Below, piece after piece: positions 23,516 through 35,862 of a DNA stretch of 64,000 bases. Positions within the stretch are counted from its first letter, which is position 1; each line of letters opens with the position of its first letter. Origin of the DNA: Terana coerulea. Lineage: Eukaryota > Basidiomycota > Agaricomycetes > Polyporales > Phanerochaetaceae. The notes under the pieces were generated by a model. The model saw nothing but the letters and a program-made list of their open reading frames with translations, searched no databases and was not told where the DNA came from. Where the stretch lies: positions 62,001 through 126,000 of the forward strand of contig JAKOGH010000681.1 in the NCBI GenBank assembly GCA_024811115.1, given 5' to 3'. The position numbers and the translations under genes are program-made.

Positions 23516-24925
23516 ATGGTCAAGGCTGTCGTTCTCGGTGCTGCAGGTAGCGGTTCAGTGGGCGCAGGCGGCGACAACGAAACTGACAGTGAGACTAGGT
23601 GGTATTGGCCAGCCTTTGGCCCTGCTCCTGAAGGGCAACCCCGCCGTCACTGAGGTACATCGCCAGTCGGCTCGAGAGGTCGATGTATTGACCGGCACGC
23701 GTAGCTCGGGCTGTTCGATATCGTCAACACCCCCGGAGTCGCCGCAGACCTCTCGCACATCGCCACCCCCGCGAAGGTCGTCGGGTACCTCCCTCCTGAT
23801 GACGGCTTGGCGAAGACCTTGGCTGGCGCGGACATCGTCGTAATCCCCGCAGGTGTGCCACGGAAGCCTGGAGTGCGTTCGTCTCATTATCTCATCCATA
23901 ACAATCTAACGAGTGCGGTAGATGACTCGGGACGATCTGTTCAAGGTACTGCGGCAATTGACTCTGACGCGTTCCCTTGAAGCTTAAATCGCGTAGATCA
24001 ACGCTGGCATCGTGCGGGACCTTGCTACTGGCATCGCCAAGGCAGCTCCAAAGGCCTTCGTGCTCGTTATTTCGAACCCCGTCAACTCTACCGTGCCCAT
24101 TGTCGCTGAGATTTTCAAGCAGCACGGCGTTTTCGACCCCAAGAAGTAATCATGCGCATATACCTTGCTGACGCGTACTTACAACGGATAACAGGCTCTT
24201 TGGTGTCACCACGCTCGATGTTGTCCGTGCATCGACGTTCGTTGCCGAGATTGTTGGCGATTTGGGCAAGGCGCCGTCAGTTGTCGTCCCTGTCGTTGGT
24301 GGACACAGCGGTGTGACAGTACGTCCCCTTCAGAGAGCCTGCTTCTGATCTCTGACGCTTTGTTCCGCAGATCGTTCCCCTCCTCTCGCAGTCGTCGCTC
24401 CCGCTTCCTTCTGGTTTCGCCCAAGCCGAGCTCGAGAAGCTCACCTACCGCATCCAGTACGGCGGCGACGAAGTCGTCAAGGCCAAGGACGGCGCGGGCT
24501 CCGCGACCCTCTCCATGGCGTACGCGGGCGCCGAGTTCGCGGCCAAAGTCATCAAGGCGATCAAGGGCGAGAAGGGCATCGTCGCGCCCACCTTTGTGCA
24601 CCTGTCCGCCGACAAGGCGAGCGGCGACGCGTTGAAGAAGGAGATCGGCAAGGACCTGGAGTACTTCTCGGCTCCCGTCGAGCTTGGCGTGCGTCTCCGT
24701 GCTTGGGTCGTGCCCTGGCAGCGACTGACGTTTTCTTGGTAGCCCGAGGGTGTTGTTACGATCAAGCCTCTTGGCACGCTCACTGACTACGAGAAGACCC
24801 TCGTCGATGCCGCGGTTCCCGAGCTTGCGACCAACATCGAGAAGGCACGTAGCTTCCTTGCTCGTCCTGACCCTTCACTGAGCTCCCCACAGGGTGTCTC
24901 CTTCGTTGGTGCCTCCAAGCTCTGA
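23516..24925 (+). CDS. NAD-dependent malate dehydrogenase, PTS1 terminus
   Basis: Interconverts malate and oxaloacetate with NAD. Exons: 23516-23546, 23599-23654, 23705-23872, 23922-23945, 23997-24145, 24195-24318, 24371-24688, 24743-24844 and 24893-24925, in frame throughout. The Rossmann motif GAAGGIGQPL is split by intron 1; substrate-binding Arg lies in [18 protein letters not shown] site is [11 protein letters not shown], catalytic His is in [12 protein letters not shown]. There is no mitochondrial presequence, since the Rossmann fold begins at residue 3. The protein ends ASKL-stop, so SKL is a textbook type-1 peroxisomal signal, suggesting the peroxisomal isoform (compare yeast Mdh3: glyoxylate cycle and NADH shuttling during beta-oxidation). 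The last intron (24845-24892) uses a GC donor (AAG|GCACGT). Confidence 0.95.
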
Positions 24926-25560
24926 GCATTTTTATACCTACAAGCCATGTTGAAGCCAAGCGTAACCAAACCATAATGTAGAAATATAGGGACGATGTAG
25001 CAGACGGAAAGCAAAGATCAATTGTACTCATTTAAGCGCAATTCAATACAATGGTGGAACGGGAGACATACATTCGAGACGGAAGTCTTCATTTCTACAG
25101 TGGGCTGGAGGTATCAAGTATGCATACCATTCACGTTCGATCGACTGCTAAAAAGTGATACACAGCAAGTGCGGCGTTCTGCGCGAAACTTTGGACAGAT
25201 AATGGACTACGAATATATGGACGAGTGAACGAGGGAAAACGCATATGCAGTCGATAACGGTGACAGATGGTGGTACAGAACAATGGGATGAGCATGGACA
25301 GGACAGGACAGAACGAGCAAGACAGGGAAAGCGAGCATACAGAACAGTTTTGGCGAAGCCACATGTGCATCGAATGAGGAAGGCCGTGGATGGTGTGACG
25401 AAAGAGCGTGCGGGGTAGGATGCAAGAGACATGCAAAGGAACGATGATGTGAAGAAACATAAAAAATCTTTGCGATGTCCATACTTCGCTTCTGCTTTGA
25501 TATCTTAGCGAATAGATTACTGGGTGCCGAACCGCGTAAGTCGCGGTAGGCGGGGTATGA
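24926..25560. other. Intergenic between convergent 3' ends
   Basis: About 635 bp separating the malate dehydrogenase and coiled-coil stops. No gene or clear repeat seen; minus-strand frames at 25131-25482 are low-complexity. Confidence 0.4.
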
Positions 25561-28500
25561 TTATGCAGGGACGGCGACGCTCATGCGGCGCTGAGTGGGC
25601 CTTACGGTTACGGTGGGGGTCTTGTCATCGATGTTCTCCTTCTCGTCTTGCTCGCTGACACTTGACGTGCCCGACAGGGAATCACGGCCGGAGACGAGGC
25701 TCTTGGAACGCAGGGATTCCAGGAGAGGACGCAGTGCGGCGGTGGGGCTTGGGTACCGGGGTCGCTGAGGCGGAGGAAGCGCGGGCGAGGGACGATGCCG
25801 CGGACGGTGCGCGACTTGGGGTAGCGGAGGGCGTTGCAAGAGATGTACGGGGCTTGATGAGGCCTGTCGAGTCCAGCCGTCGCACAGAGTTGACCGCGGA
25901 GCGTTAGGACGCACGGACCGTGCGAGTGAAGATCGGGTGGTGCTGGCAGGTTCCTTGTCCGACATGGCAGATGGCGGCCGCACGACGCTCGGCGTCGCAA
26001 AGATCGATGACTCGCGACGAGCAGCAGGGGCCTTCGACGCGGCCGACGGGGTTTGGCTGATGGACGCCCGCGAGCCTACACGCCTCTTCAGCAGCTCGAG
26101 CTCCTGCTGCTTCGAGTCCAAGGCGATGTTGAGGCCCTGCATGTCCTCCTTGTCTTGCGCCCGCTGCTTCGAGACCTGAGCCAGCTTGACCTCCTTGTCG
26201 GCGCTCTCCTGCTGGAGCTCATGCACCTGGCGGCGGAGTCGCTCGAGTTCTTGCTGTAGGGCGTTGACGCGATCCTTCAGCGAGCCGGCGGCGACGTCGT
26301 TCTCAGCCTTCTCCCGGAGCATGGCCTCGAAGTTGGCCCGGGCTTCGACTTCGCGACCGACGACCTCCGAGAGCTTGCGGCTCTGCTCATCGACGATCCG
26401 CGCGTGCTCGCGCTTCTGCTTGGTGAGCATCTCGCGGACCTCCTCGGCCTCCGCCTCGCGCTCTTGGATCCGCTTGGTGTGCTCCGCCAGCTCAGAGTCG
26501 CGCTGGCGGAGGTTCTCTTGGAGGCGTGAGGTGGTGTCAAAGGCATACTGACGTTCCTGTTCCGAGGGTGGACACGCGGTCCTCACGCTCTTGCAGGGCC
26601 CTTGTGAGCTCTTCGGCATGCTCCTGCTCGGCGCGGAGATGCTGCTCGAGCTGTTCGGAGGCAGTCAGCACGGAATGAAGCGAAAGGTGGAAATCACACA
26701 CCTCATGGCGCTCCTTATCCAGTTCATCTCGCGCTGCCCAAGCTTCCTGGATCTCACTCTCCAGCTCGGCTTTCTTGTTCTCGTTATCTTCCCAATCAGA
26801 GTCCACGGTGGCCAGCTTCTCCCGGAGTTGCTCGACCTCCTGCGAAAGGGCATCCTTCTCTTGTTTGAGTGTGTCCATCTCTTCGGTGCTCTGCTCCGTG
26901 TGCCGCCACTGAGCTTCCAGCTCTGCCTTCAGGACGGACATCTCGTCCTCTTTCTGAACAAGGTCCTCGCGAACAGTGGTAAGTTTGGTCTGAAGGCTAA
27001 CATGCTCTTCACGGAGCGAGACATTAGTTGCAACGAGTGCGGCACGTTCCTCCTGCCACGCCGACTGAGCGGTCAGACGACGCTCGCGCTCCTGCTCGAA
27101 CGTCTGCGTCTTCTCCAGCTGGCCCATGAGCTCCATCTCGTCCTTGGCCGCCTTGATGCCAGCCTTGAGCTCGCGCTCGCTCTGGTCCCTCGTCCGCAGC
27201 TCGGACTGCGACGTCTGCAGCTCAGCCGTGGCCTTCTCAAGGCCAGAGCGCAGCTCCTTCTCCCTCGCATCGTTATCCTTCTTCTCCCGCTCGAGCTCGC
27301 CGATGCGACGGTGGAGCATCCGGAGCGCCTCGCCGCTGGCCTCGTCCATAACACTCCGGTCGACACTCTCCTCCCGGCTGCGGTCCACTTCGTCCTCGAG
27401 TCCCTTGACGCACTTCTCAAGATCCGTGACACGCTTACGCCAGTTCCGTATGATGTTCTTGCGTCGATCGAGCTCACGGTCGGACTCGCTTAGGCGAGTG
27501 TTGAGCATCTCGACCAACTCGTCCTTCGCAGACAAGTCGACCTCGTACTGCGCGCAGAGCTCGGACTGTAGCGCGAGCTGCGTGCGGAGGGACCATATCA
27601 GGTCTTCCTCTCGTGAGGCCGTGCGCGCATGGTTGGACTGAGGTGGTGACGGCGGCATCATGGTTCCAGGGGTGTAGTACGTAGTGGAGAATGCTCCGAA
27701 CGGATCCTTCTCCCGTTCACCAGTGGGCTGGTATGCGACGACGGCCATCGACGTGTCGTTGATGTCAGCTTCCGGGAGCTTGGGGTCGGCGAGAGCAGTG
27801 CTCGGAGAGTGAATCATAGAGGTAAATACGGTGTCGCTTAGCGCACGGCCGCGTGCGGACAACGATAGAGGCTTCGCAGGCGCAGGAGAGGACTCGGCTG
27901 CCGCTGATGGGCCGAGCGAGCGGAAGACGGTCTGTCCAAAGCTAAAGGAATGGCTTCGATCGTGCATGGCAGGACCTGCCTTCACGGTTGGCGAAGACGT
28001 AAAGGCAAGGGATGATTTATCCTTGTCATCGGCGTCAAGTGACATGGACATCTGGTCGTCTGTCTGCGTGATCTCAATCGCAGAGTCAAATAGAGGAGCG
28101 GCGAGGCCGTTAGGAATAGTGGGGAATTCGTCGGAGGAAATATCGAAGAGGTTGCCCACCTCTGGTGGAGGTATCGGCATCATGAAGGATGCAACGCCAG
28201 GTGTCGACGGTGACACATCCACCTCCTTCGGCGGGGGGAGTTGGTGGTGCCGAAGGGGCAGAAAATACCTGCGCAAGAGCCGGGCGAGAGGACGCGGACC
28301 GTTGCACACGGCGCATCATACTTTGCTCGTCCATCTCGCTCGCACTCGATTGCTCCGGGCTAATGAGGCGGAATGCGTCCTTTGAAAAGAACCGCACGCT
28401 CTGGCCTGTACCAGGCGTATCCTTGGGCTTGAGAATTGATCGAATGGAGCCAAACTTGCTGTCGCCAGCCATCTTCTCTGAAATGGGCGTAACTGGCGTG

Positions 28501-28955
28501 CGCAGGCTATCCATAGATGGTCTTGCGGTGTCCTGTGATTGTCGAACGAGCTTATCGCCACTCGCACGACCAAGAGAAGTGTCAGAGCCTAGAGGACGTC
28601 AGTGTATGCGTCGTGTTGAGGCGATAGGATACTCACCAATTGCAAGGTTCGCAAGTGAAGACTTCACCTTCTTAGACAACCCAAATCTCGGGATCGTGTC
28701 CGTGGAGTCGTCGCTGGGCTGCCTGGACATACGCTTGAGCATACCCCCTCTTCCGTGTCTCGATGGCGAAACTGGGGGACTTGGTGTGGGGAAAGGTAGT
28801 TCTGAGTCCGCGTCGTCTGAATGAAAGATAGACATATTCGGGTGTAGCTCCTTGACACGCCCAACAACGTCCGTCCTTCCAGTGGATTCGTCGTCCGTTG
28901 AGAGTGCTGAAGTCCCTGCCCGAGGCTTCAGCATATTGCCCAATTTCGAGAGCAT
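25561..28955 (-). CDS. Long coiled-coil protein, probably cytoskeletal or spindle-associated
   Basis: About 1,090 aa. It starts MLSKLGNMLKPRAGTSALS; one intron lies at about 28590-28637. The N-terminal third is Ser/Pro-rich and contains SILKPKDTPGTGQSVRFFS, resembling the LxTPGTxxxxVxF segments of some fungal cytoskeleton-associated proteins. From about residue 330 to 900 there is nearly continuous heptad coiled coil (EEDLIWSLRTQLALQSELCA ... LKRRVGSRASIS). The C-terminus is basic and Ser/Thr-rich with TPSATPSRAPSAASS repeats, which often bind microtubules. Intron 26651-26701 is 51 nt, in-frame and stopless. Four one-base corrections are needed: G6 28233-28238 (extra), CC 26562-26563 (extra), TT 25904-25905 (one short), and about 25721-25732 (extra). 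No enzyme domain; function by inference only. Confidence 0.72.
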
Positions 28956-30573
28956 TGTGACGGTGATTTCGAGGTTCGATTAGCAGGAAGTTATAAGGCC
29001 TTGCTGGTCAATGACGGTCAATTGGCGGGATTTGCGAGCGTCGCTAGGTCCAGGTATCCTGCTTCTTGCAAACAGCACAACTATCCTGTAAAAGGCGAGG
29101 GGAATTCAGATGAACATGACGGTCGAGAACGCAACGCGAGTTGAACGGGTGAGCGCTTGTAACTCGAACATGTCTCACGTGCTCGCGCGCGTGGCGTCTA
29201 TATTTGATCGGCGCTTTGTTTCTGACGCCAATAACTTTCCTCCTGAGGACCTCCACCGGAAGGCTATGGTGCGGCGCGACGCAGGGTATTGTACATCCCG
29301 TTCTGCTATGCGTATGACTCTGGAACTCCAAAGTCAGCGTACGACGGTCGACCCGATCTTATCGGTCTGTGTCAAGCTAACCTCGTCTGACGCTTCCCAA
29401 AGCCGCCAAGCACCAGGCCAGCGTCTCGCCACAGAGGTCTCAGGCGCGACACCGTATTTGTACGTTCCAGCCCAAAACGTGATTACCTCGCCATTTTCAC
29501 TGTCTACGTTTGATAAATTGGCCAACCTGGCGGGATGCCTCCGGTAGTTACGTTGCTGACGGTGCATTTGGTATGGAGCCTAGACGAAATCTGGGCCAAG
29601 TACTCACTGCTGAGGCCTCCGAGTGACAGGGGCAGTGTTTGTTAATTTTGTCGGCCCATGAGTAGCTAAATTTGCATTGCGAGTGGGCTATATCGTAACC
29701 TGTGCCCTTTGTATCAAGCCTGCACTAAGAAATGCAATAATACGTACACATCCCCACAAGTTTGGCGGCCAGCGCCGCCGCCGCGCCGCGGCCCAGCGGC
29801 AACCTGCTTCAGACCGGCCCACGTGGGCGCCACCACCGCTCGGCTTGCCGGCAAAGTACTTCGGACTTCGAACCTTCAAGCTTCAAGCTTGAAGTTCACA
29901 GCCCGAGCTTTCTCCCACAGAAGGCCGTTCACCACGACCTACAGTCCTCCACTATCCCACCAATTCCTGGTATGCCCCTGCTGGACGCGGGATGAATACC
30001 TCGATCAGTAAGTTACGATGACACCCATTTCCCGGGTGAAAAGTCGACTACCCTTCCAACCGGTCGCAGAGGCCCCCGAATGGCTGTGCAACCTCTTACT
30101 TTCACGCCAGAAGGTCGAAGGTTTGAATGCTGAGCGCTGAGGAATGGTGCTAGCTAGCTCCTTGGTTTTTCACGGCCGGTGGTACTCACGCCTGGAAGCG
30201 CATGTCCAACGTTGCTGCGTACACGAGGGGCCTCCTTTGCGTCTCCTGGCAGCTGATGCTGGCGCAATTTGCCTGTTTTGGGAGACCTGCATTGTGGCGT
30301 ACTCGCTTCCCTTTCCTTTCCACCAAGGGTTCGTTGGACCCTTTCCAGATGGACCCTAGATGGAAGTCATGCAGGAGCTCGATCGACACGTGGGCGATAG
30401 GAGCATTCGACCATTGTTATACCATAAAAATCGTACAAAAATCCCACTCTCTCCAGAATTGCTACGTTAGTATTAAACTGTACAGGCGATTTCTCCTATT
30501 TCTCTTGGAACCGAGCAGAGAAAATATCTGTTTGATGGTCGCATAGACATATGTAGGCAAGGAGCACACCAGC
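28956..30573. other. Gene-free 1.6-kb region
   Basis: No supported gene. A short perfect palindrome (TTCAAGCTTGAA, near 29883) is visible. Plus-strand frames at 29110-29547 and 29709-30011 have no domain or intron logic. Confidence 0.4.
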
Positions 30574-31248
30574 CTACACGATATTCCTGCACAAAACTGG
30601 CTGCCAAATCACCGGAGTCACCATCCGCAGCTCCAGGAGAACGAGGGAGTCGAAGCTGATCCTGGAAATCCACCAGTCTTGGCTCGCCTCAGTCGATTGC
30701 TCGCCAGCCATTTCCTACCGTATAAGGTCAGCAACCGTACCACCATGCAGCCGATATCCGAACGAACCTGCAAGAACATGTGGACGACTTTCGCAACTGC
30801 CATACCGAGCTTGGCGAGGGTGACGAGCCGGCGCCCAATGCTGGGTCCAGCAGATTCACCTGTCGCGACCACCTGTTGTAACCCGGCCACTGTGGTACGT
30901 GAGTACGTTATCTACCTCTACGCACGTGAGAAAGCTCACGTGAATGCAGATGTTAATGGTCTTCAAGGGAAGCGGTTTGTCCCTGTTGTCGAGAGTGAGA
31001 AAGCCGGTGGTCAAAGCCTCCTGCAACGGAACCCCAGCGGCATTGCTGGCTCTGAAAAAGAGCTGAGCGGATGGAGGCGACCCTTGTGGGGGCCTCAACA
31101 CCGTCTGAGGAACAATGATTCCCGGTAGGTTGGAAGTTGTAGGATAGTCCATGAAGGTGTGGTAATTGCTCGTGTTCATCGGCTGTGTCTAAGACGAGAA
31201 TCTTGGTGAGATGTCAAGTTCACGAGCAGTGTTGCTTGTACTCACCAT
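30574..31248 (-). CDS. PGIIVPQ/WPGY/WQP-family protein, copy A
   Basis: Unrecognised small protein family; this is the only minus-strand copy. Exon 1 is just the ATG (31246-31248), then a GTGAGT intron, then exon 2 from 31188 (TQPMNTSNYHTFMDY), which carries LPGIIVPQ and ends INICIH. Exon 3 begins WPGYNRWSRQ. After that, an alternative frame (IGRRLVTLAKLGMAVAKVVH) matches other copies, so one base is probably missing in CC at 30859-30860. The last exon gives EMAGEQSTEASQDWW and LVLLELRMVTPVIWQPVLC before the stop. No signal peptide, transmembrane helix or known catalytic motif is visible. See copies B (32708), C (34429) and D (58002). Confidence 0.7.
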
Positions 31249-32707
31249 CTTCGCGAAGTGTGAAACGATGAAAGCTGGAAGAGTGGGGTAAGTTACCCTG
31301 TGCAGGCGTTCCGGGAACACCGTGGCTACGTTCTTTATACTTCACCTCCCGAGCCGCGGTCACGGTAGTTTGAGCCGATGGAGACCCTTGGCGGGGAAGG
31401 TCATCGCGCTGGATGCTTTATTACATGCGAGTTGACCACGTTTTATCGTTAAAGAGGCAGACGAGCTGTGTCATGTCTTGCATCCTTTCCGACAAGCAAG
31501 CGATTTATGGATGTTGAGAGCCAATTATGACACCAGTGGGAATTCCTACTAGAGGTCACGCCGTGTTCGCGGCTAACGGAGCACCTTGATTTAGGAGCTC
31601 AATATTCGGCTTGCCACTGGGCATGAGGAATACTTCATACGTACATGTGTTGTGGCAACCCTCGAGGCTGCAGGCCGGGCCAGGATGTCGCAAACAGGGA
31701 AACTGGATACACTAGCAGTGGACACGAACGTCAATAGAATGGCCTTGCGCTCGGGATGATCGAGCGTTCGAAGGGAAGGCGACAGTGCGGCGGCGTTCCG
31801 ATCTCTTGATCCAGCGCCGACGGGCGCCGAAAACCCACGGCGGCTACTCGAGTTCACCCGAAAAATGGATGGTAAATGCGACAAGCAAAATGAACTAGTA
31901 GGAATTCCGGGAAGGCGTCTTGTGCGTCCATTTTCGTGCATCCATCCTGGTCGCTGATAACGAAGGTTTGAAGCGACCGCGCAGCAATGTGGCACGCACA
32001 GGGCTGTGACGATCATACGCATTTCAACGGCTTTTTGACTTGTTCCTGGGGGTGTCCAACGATGAAGTCAGCCCCTGTCAGGGCTGCAGCAAAAATACAA
32101 GTCATTCAGCTGTCCTCCGTGTCCTTGCCACATGACGTTACCCAAGTCCTACGGCATGGGTGAGAACGCATCATTAATCGCTAAGCCCCTGTGGTGGAGA
32201 AAATCTCGGAAGCTACTCACAGCCTTAATACAGATATTGCTCTAGTACAATGGCGTAGGGCAGATCGCAGATGCAATTGCCGTACATCGTGAGCTCCTGT
32301 CTCCCCTCGTGGGAAACGCCTGAGCCTGTCGAGTACTTGATCTCCGAGTCGCGTGGCGCATCTGCCCTGTACGGCCTATGTTTGTAGCTCTGCGTGCAGC
32401 GACGCTCGGAATCCTCCGCGCAGGCGCGGCTGGGACCCTGTACGACTGGCGTCATTCCAGCCGGACTGCCTACAGCACTCGGCTAGCGGGCATCTCGCTG
32501 ATGAGGATTAGCGTCGGGGAGTGCTCACCGTCAAACGAGCGTTGTACTCACCCGAGAGACAGACGTGAAGTACACGTAGAATTATTTAGATCATTCTGCG
32601 AGGATGGAAACCGGAAACGAGCTTGGTTTAAAGACCCAGACGAGCGATGGTGAGCAGGACAACGAATCCAGCCGTACTCGCAACACCACACGATCTACGT
32701 AGAAGCC
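31249..32707. other. Intergenic between family copies A and B
   Basis: 1.46 kb between two diverging copies of the same family. No further gene is supported; a 143-codon minus frame at 31591-32022 lacks any recognisable feature. Confidence 0.4.
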
Positions 32708-33380
32708 ATGGTAAGTCTTTAGGATTGCGAGTATATCAGACGTTAATTCAAGCCGAACTTATAGCCGGGACAACCTACTTACCACACGTTCATGACCATT
32801 GCTGACCATCATAAGCTTCCCGGAATTATCGTACCTCAGGAGGAATATCGCGCCGCCACGCGTTACAGGGTACTGCAGCCCATCAAATTTGAGGAGAATG
32901 GAGGGATTGGCGTGAATCTTGATCATGCGTACCAAGACAGCCGACTCAGTGGACTTCTCAATCGCGATTCTACCCCGCCTCTGTCAGACAATGCAAGAAA
33001 GATCACCATTCGCATCAACGTACGTCAGCTGTTCGCAGTATGAGCATCGTGCATTGACCGGAGGGCACCAGTGGCCGGGATACCCTCCGTGGTCCAACGT
33101 GATGCATGTCTTCGATCACTCGTACGAAGCACGACCTATTACGATGGCAAGAGTTGCACATGAGATCGCTAAATTTATGCGCTTGCTCATGCAGGTAAGC
33201 TTCTTCGTACCCGTTTGGTCAAACTGTAACTCACCGTGCGTTATGCAGGACCAGAGGGAAAGTCCTCCGGCCGAACTCGACTGGCAGCTACAAAACTTTG
33301 ATCTGTCCAAGCTGATGTTGATCGAGTTGCGACACGTGTCTGCTGGAAGCTGGCAGCCAGTTTTCTGTTGCTTGCCCTGA
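32708..33380 (+). CDS. PGIIVPQ/WPGY/WQP-family protein, copy B
   Basis: Intact, 170 aa. Exons: 32708-32710 (ATG only), 32765-33019, 33072-33194 and 33249-33380; all junctions are phase 0. Exon 2 reads PGQPTYHTFMTIADHHKLPG then IIVPQEEY, exon 3 starts WPGYPPWSNVMHVFDHSYEA and has a helix (TMARVAHEIAKFMRLLMQ), and exon 4 holds ELDWQLQNFDLSKLMLIELR followed by HVSAGSWQPVFCCLP-stop. Phase-0 introns throughout, each separating one conserved block, suggest a modular gene. Diverges from copy A, same strand as copy C. Function unknown. Confidence 0.72.
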
Positions 33381-34428
33381 GCCGGGCGGCGAATGAGTCT
33401 GGATTGAACAGGGCTAGAGCTCAGCTTTCCTACATCCGGCCCATAATTCGTTCAGTAGAATTACCCTTGAACTTTATGTAAGCGTAGACGCACCGTTGCG
33501 TCCGTGGCAAACGCCAATAGATTATATTATGGATCAGCTCATCTGCCATAGACGCATCATAGCGTCCTTTGGGTGTTCGACCATATTCAGGCTCTTGTAG
33601 GCGAAGGTATGAAGCAAACTCGATTGCAATGGCAGCGTCTCATGGCGCTATACTCCTTTTGGTTCCCTTGATAAGCTCCACAGCCTTAAAACTGGGACAC
33701 GTAGTACTTACAGTTATTTGTCATCAAGTAAAGCTCGGTTGTTGGGTCTGCGATTCATCTCCGTACATTCGCATTGGCACACGCTATTTGGGATAGATCA
33801 TTTATATTGCTGGATGGCCGATCCATATCATCGTTGCCTATGGCCCAAGGGATGGTGACGGTCGTCAGTACGTGGAGTCCATTCGCGCTTAAGCCACTCA
33901 GGGCGTCAAGTCCTTTGTGGCGTTATTCACGTGAGGATTCGGCTTCTTGGCGCTTGGCCACCCTTCCAGAACCTTGACCAATACTACCTAGGTCCTTGAC
34001 ACAGCCTGCGGCACAACCGTACTTCGACTGTCAACGAATTTGACTGAAAAAAATATGCGTTACTCGACAGATTTGGTGCCATGCAATCCACAAAGCTCAG
34101 AAGGCTTTGGGTTGGGAGGTCCTCGCTAGCCATCACCCTCGCAATAGACAAAGCAATGCGACAGGTACGTTGCCACAGCTGAGACGCAGCGATTGCTACA
34201 CCGCCCAAGCTCTAATGTTCGTCTCAAATGCAGACTACTGCCGAGGGATAGAGGGATGTGGCCGCAACTTAGCCGCGGCCTTTTGTGTGGTGGCCACCAT
34301 GACGCTCATCTGCTTGAGCCTTCAAATACTCAGACGGAGGCCCATGCTGCTTCTCTACGTTCGTCTCTAACTTCAAGTTTACTTAGCACCCTCGATCCGC
34401 CGTCACTACACTACATTTCTTGTTCAGC
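33381..34428. other. Intergenic, possibly holding a decayed family copy
   Basis: 1.05 kb between copies B and C. Around 33935-34165 there are weak echoes of the family: a TTATTCAC|GTGAGG junction like the exon 2 end of copies A and D, then TGGCCACCC (WPP for WPGY), then LAITLAIDKAMRQ before a GTACGT, as at the end of exon 3. Stops interrupt all frames. I treat this as suggestive only. Confidence 0.25.
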
Positions 34429-35279
34429 ATGGTAAGTTGTCCCCTCCACCATGTACGAGATGCGCTGAAGGCGAGGATTAGGGCCGGACGAAACAAAAAT
34501 TGCTGCACGGAGAGGCAAAATATCACTCGTCCACAGAACCAGCCTTTGCTGAGATGCCTATCTTACCTGGCGAAATAATAGGTCAGAAGGTGTGCACAGC
34601 TGCCCGAGGGAAGACCACGACACCGGAGTACTTTGAGCCTATCAGCTTTACCGTGGTCCAACCCGTTGAGAATACCAGCACGGTCAACCTCATTCCAGGT
34701 ATCTGTATGACGGACGCCACGGATGAAGAAAAGGCCCACTACGCCCTTGATCGCTCCTGCACAATGTTCAACCTCACTGCGATGTCCGGCGACGTCGAGT
34801 TCGTAATGCACGTAAGGATTTCCTTCTTGCGTGGCTTTTTGATGGTATCCCTGACTTTGCACACAGTGGCCTGGCTACAATCTCTTTCGTCGAGCGATGA
34901 AACCAGGCGAGAAGGGATGGTCGCGACAAAACATCGCCTTACGCGTGGTGGATTTCTACAAAGACTGGTACACGGTGAGACGAATCATGTGCCTCACTTC
35001 CCGTCCGCCTGAGTTGAGCAATGCCGGCAGGTTGTGACGAAATCAAAGGGAAAACAGATCTCAAACGAGCTACATGGCCAACCGGTGAACTACTTCCTCG
35101 CGAGACTGCGAATCCTCGAACTGCGCCACATCGCAGGCAACACCTGGCAACCCGTGTTTTGTTTTTGCGCTAACCCCCAGATGGCCCAGATCACGCTGCC
35201 GACGTCACGCGTCAAAGTGGAAGAGTCTGAGCCAAATTCATCACCGTCTAGAGCAACCCGGCGCCGGCGCCAGGCCTGA
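34429..35279 (+). CDS. PGIIVPQ/WPGY/WQP-family protein, copy C (divergent)
   Basis: 229 aa. Exons: 34429-34431 (ATG only), 34482-34811, 34867-34974 and 35031-35279, all phase 0. Exon 2 has LPGEIIGQKVCTAARGKTTT (in place of LPGIIVPQ) and ends VEFVMH. Exon 3 starts WPGYNLFRRAMKPGEKGWSR and ends DFYKDWYT. Exon 4 has LARLRILELRHIAGNTWQPV and a longer tail ending in a basic cluster (RATRRRRQA), possibly a nuclear signal. It keeps the exon/intron structure of copies A, B and D despite low sequence identity, so duplication is old. Function unknown. Confidence 0.7.
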
Positions 35280-35780
35280 ATACTTAGACGACATACGATC
35301 CTTCAGCCACGAATCTTGCTGTGCAGGCAGTCCCTTCCATTGCTGTGCTTGCTGCTCCCCCAGGCCGATATGCATATGCTCCGTTCTGTTTGAATCGCAA
35401 AGCACCTACCTGTACTGTATGACGTATGATACTTGATAATGTGACCTTGTAAAAATAATGTCGCAAAAACCGCCACAGCCATATGCGGCCGCATCAGGCC
35501 GCAGCAGATCTGGCGAGGCAAGGAGGCGCCCGGGGGCCTGATATGGGTCGAAAGTACGCTAAACTGCGCTATCAGCTCCGCTCAGGCCTGCTCAGCCTGA
35601 CGGGCCCTGCTAGGGCCTAATCAGCCTGCGGGAACCTCAGCAGGCCCTATCCGGCTTGGCCAGGCATGCGTATAGACACACGAAAATGTTATGCACCGCC
35701 GTTCAACTACTTACCTAGTTTGTTACCTTGTCACAACACCCTAGACACAGACTGCATTAATGAGACGGTCAATTTACCGA

Positions 35781-35862
35781 GGGCACCAGCGGGATTTGAA
35801 CCAACGGTGTAAATATTACCTACAAGTGTCATTAGACCAACTTACCACTGAGCCACGCGAGC
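35781..35862 (-). ncRNA. Degenerate tRNA-like sequence (tRNA relic or SINE head)
   Basis: On the minus strand there is a good A box (TGGCTCAGTGGT) and, about 45 nt on, a B box (GGTTCAAATCC). The middle resembles a Thr-type anticodon arm (ACTTGTA). The acceptor halves (5' GCTCGCG, 3' TGGTGCC) do not pair and the T stem has a mismatch, so I do not call a functional tRNA. Confidence 0.4.

Noticed and set aside
26591..27493. 300-codon open frame antisense to the coiled-coil gene
   Set aside because: Leu-rich shadow of the Glu/Lys-rich heptads on the other strand; no start context, domain or introns.
31591..32022. 143-codon minus frame between family copies A and B
   Set aside because: It contains LPGIP but none of the other family signatures, and no splice structure.
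35781..35862. Functional tRNA-Thr gene
   Set aside because: A and B boxes are present, but the acceptor halves do not pair and the T stem has a mismatch.
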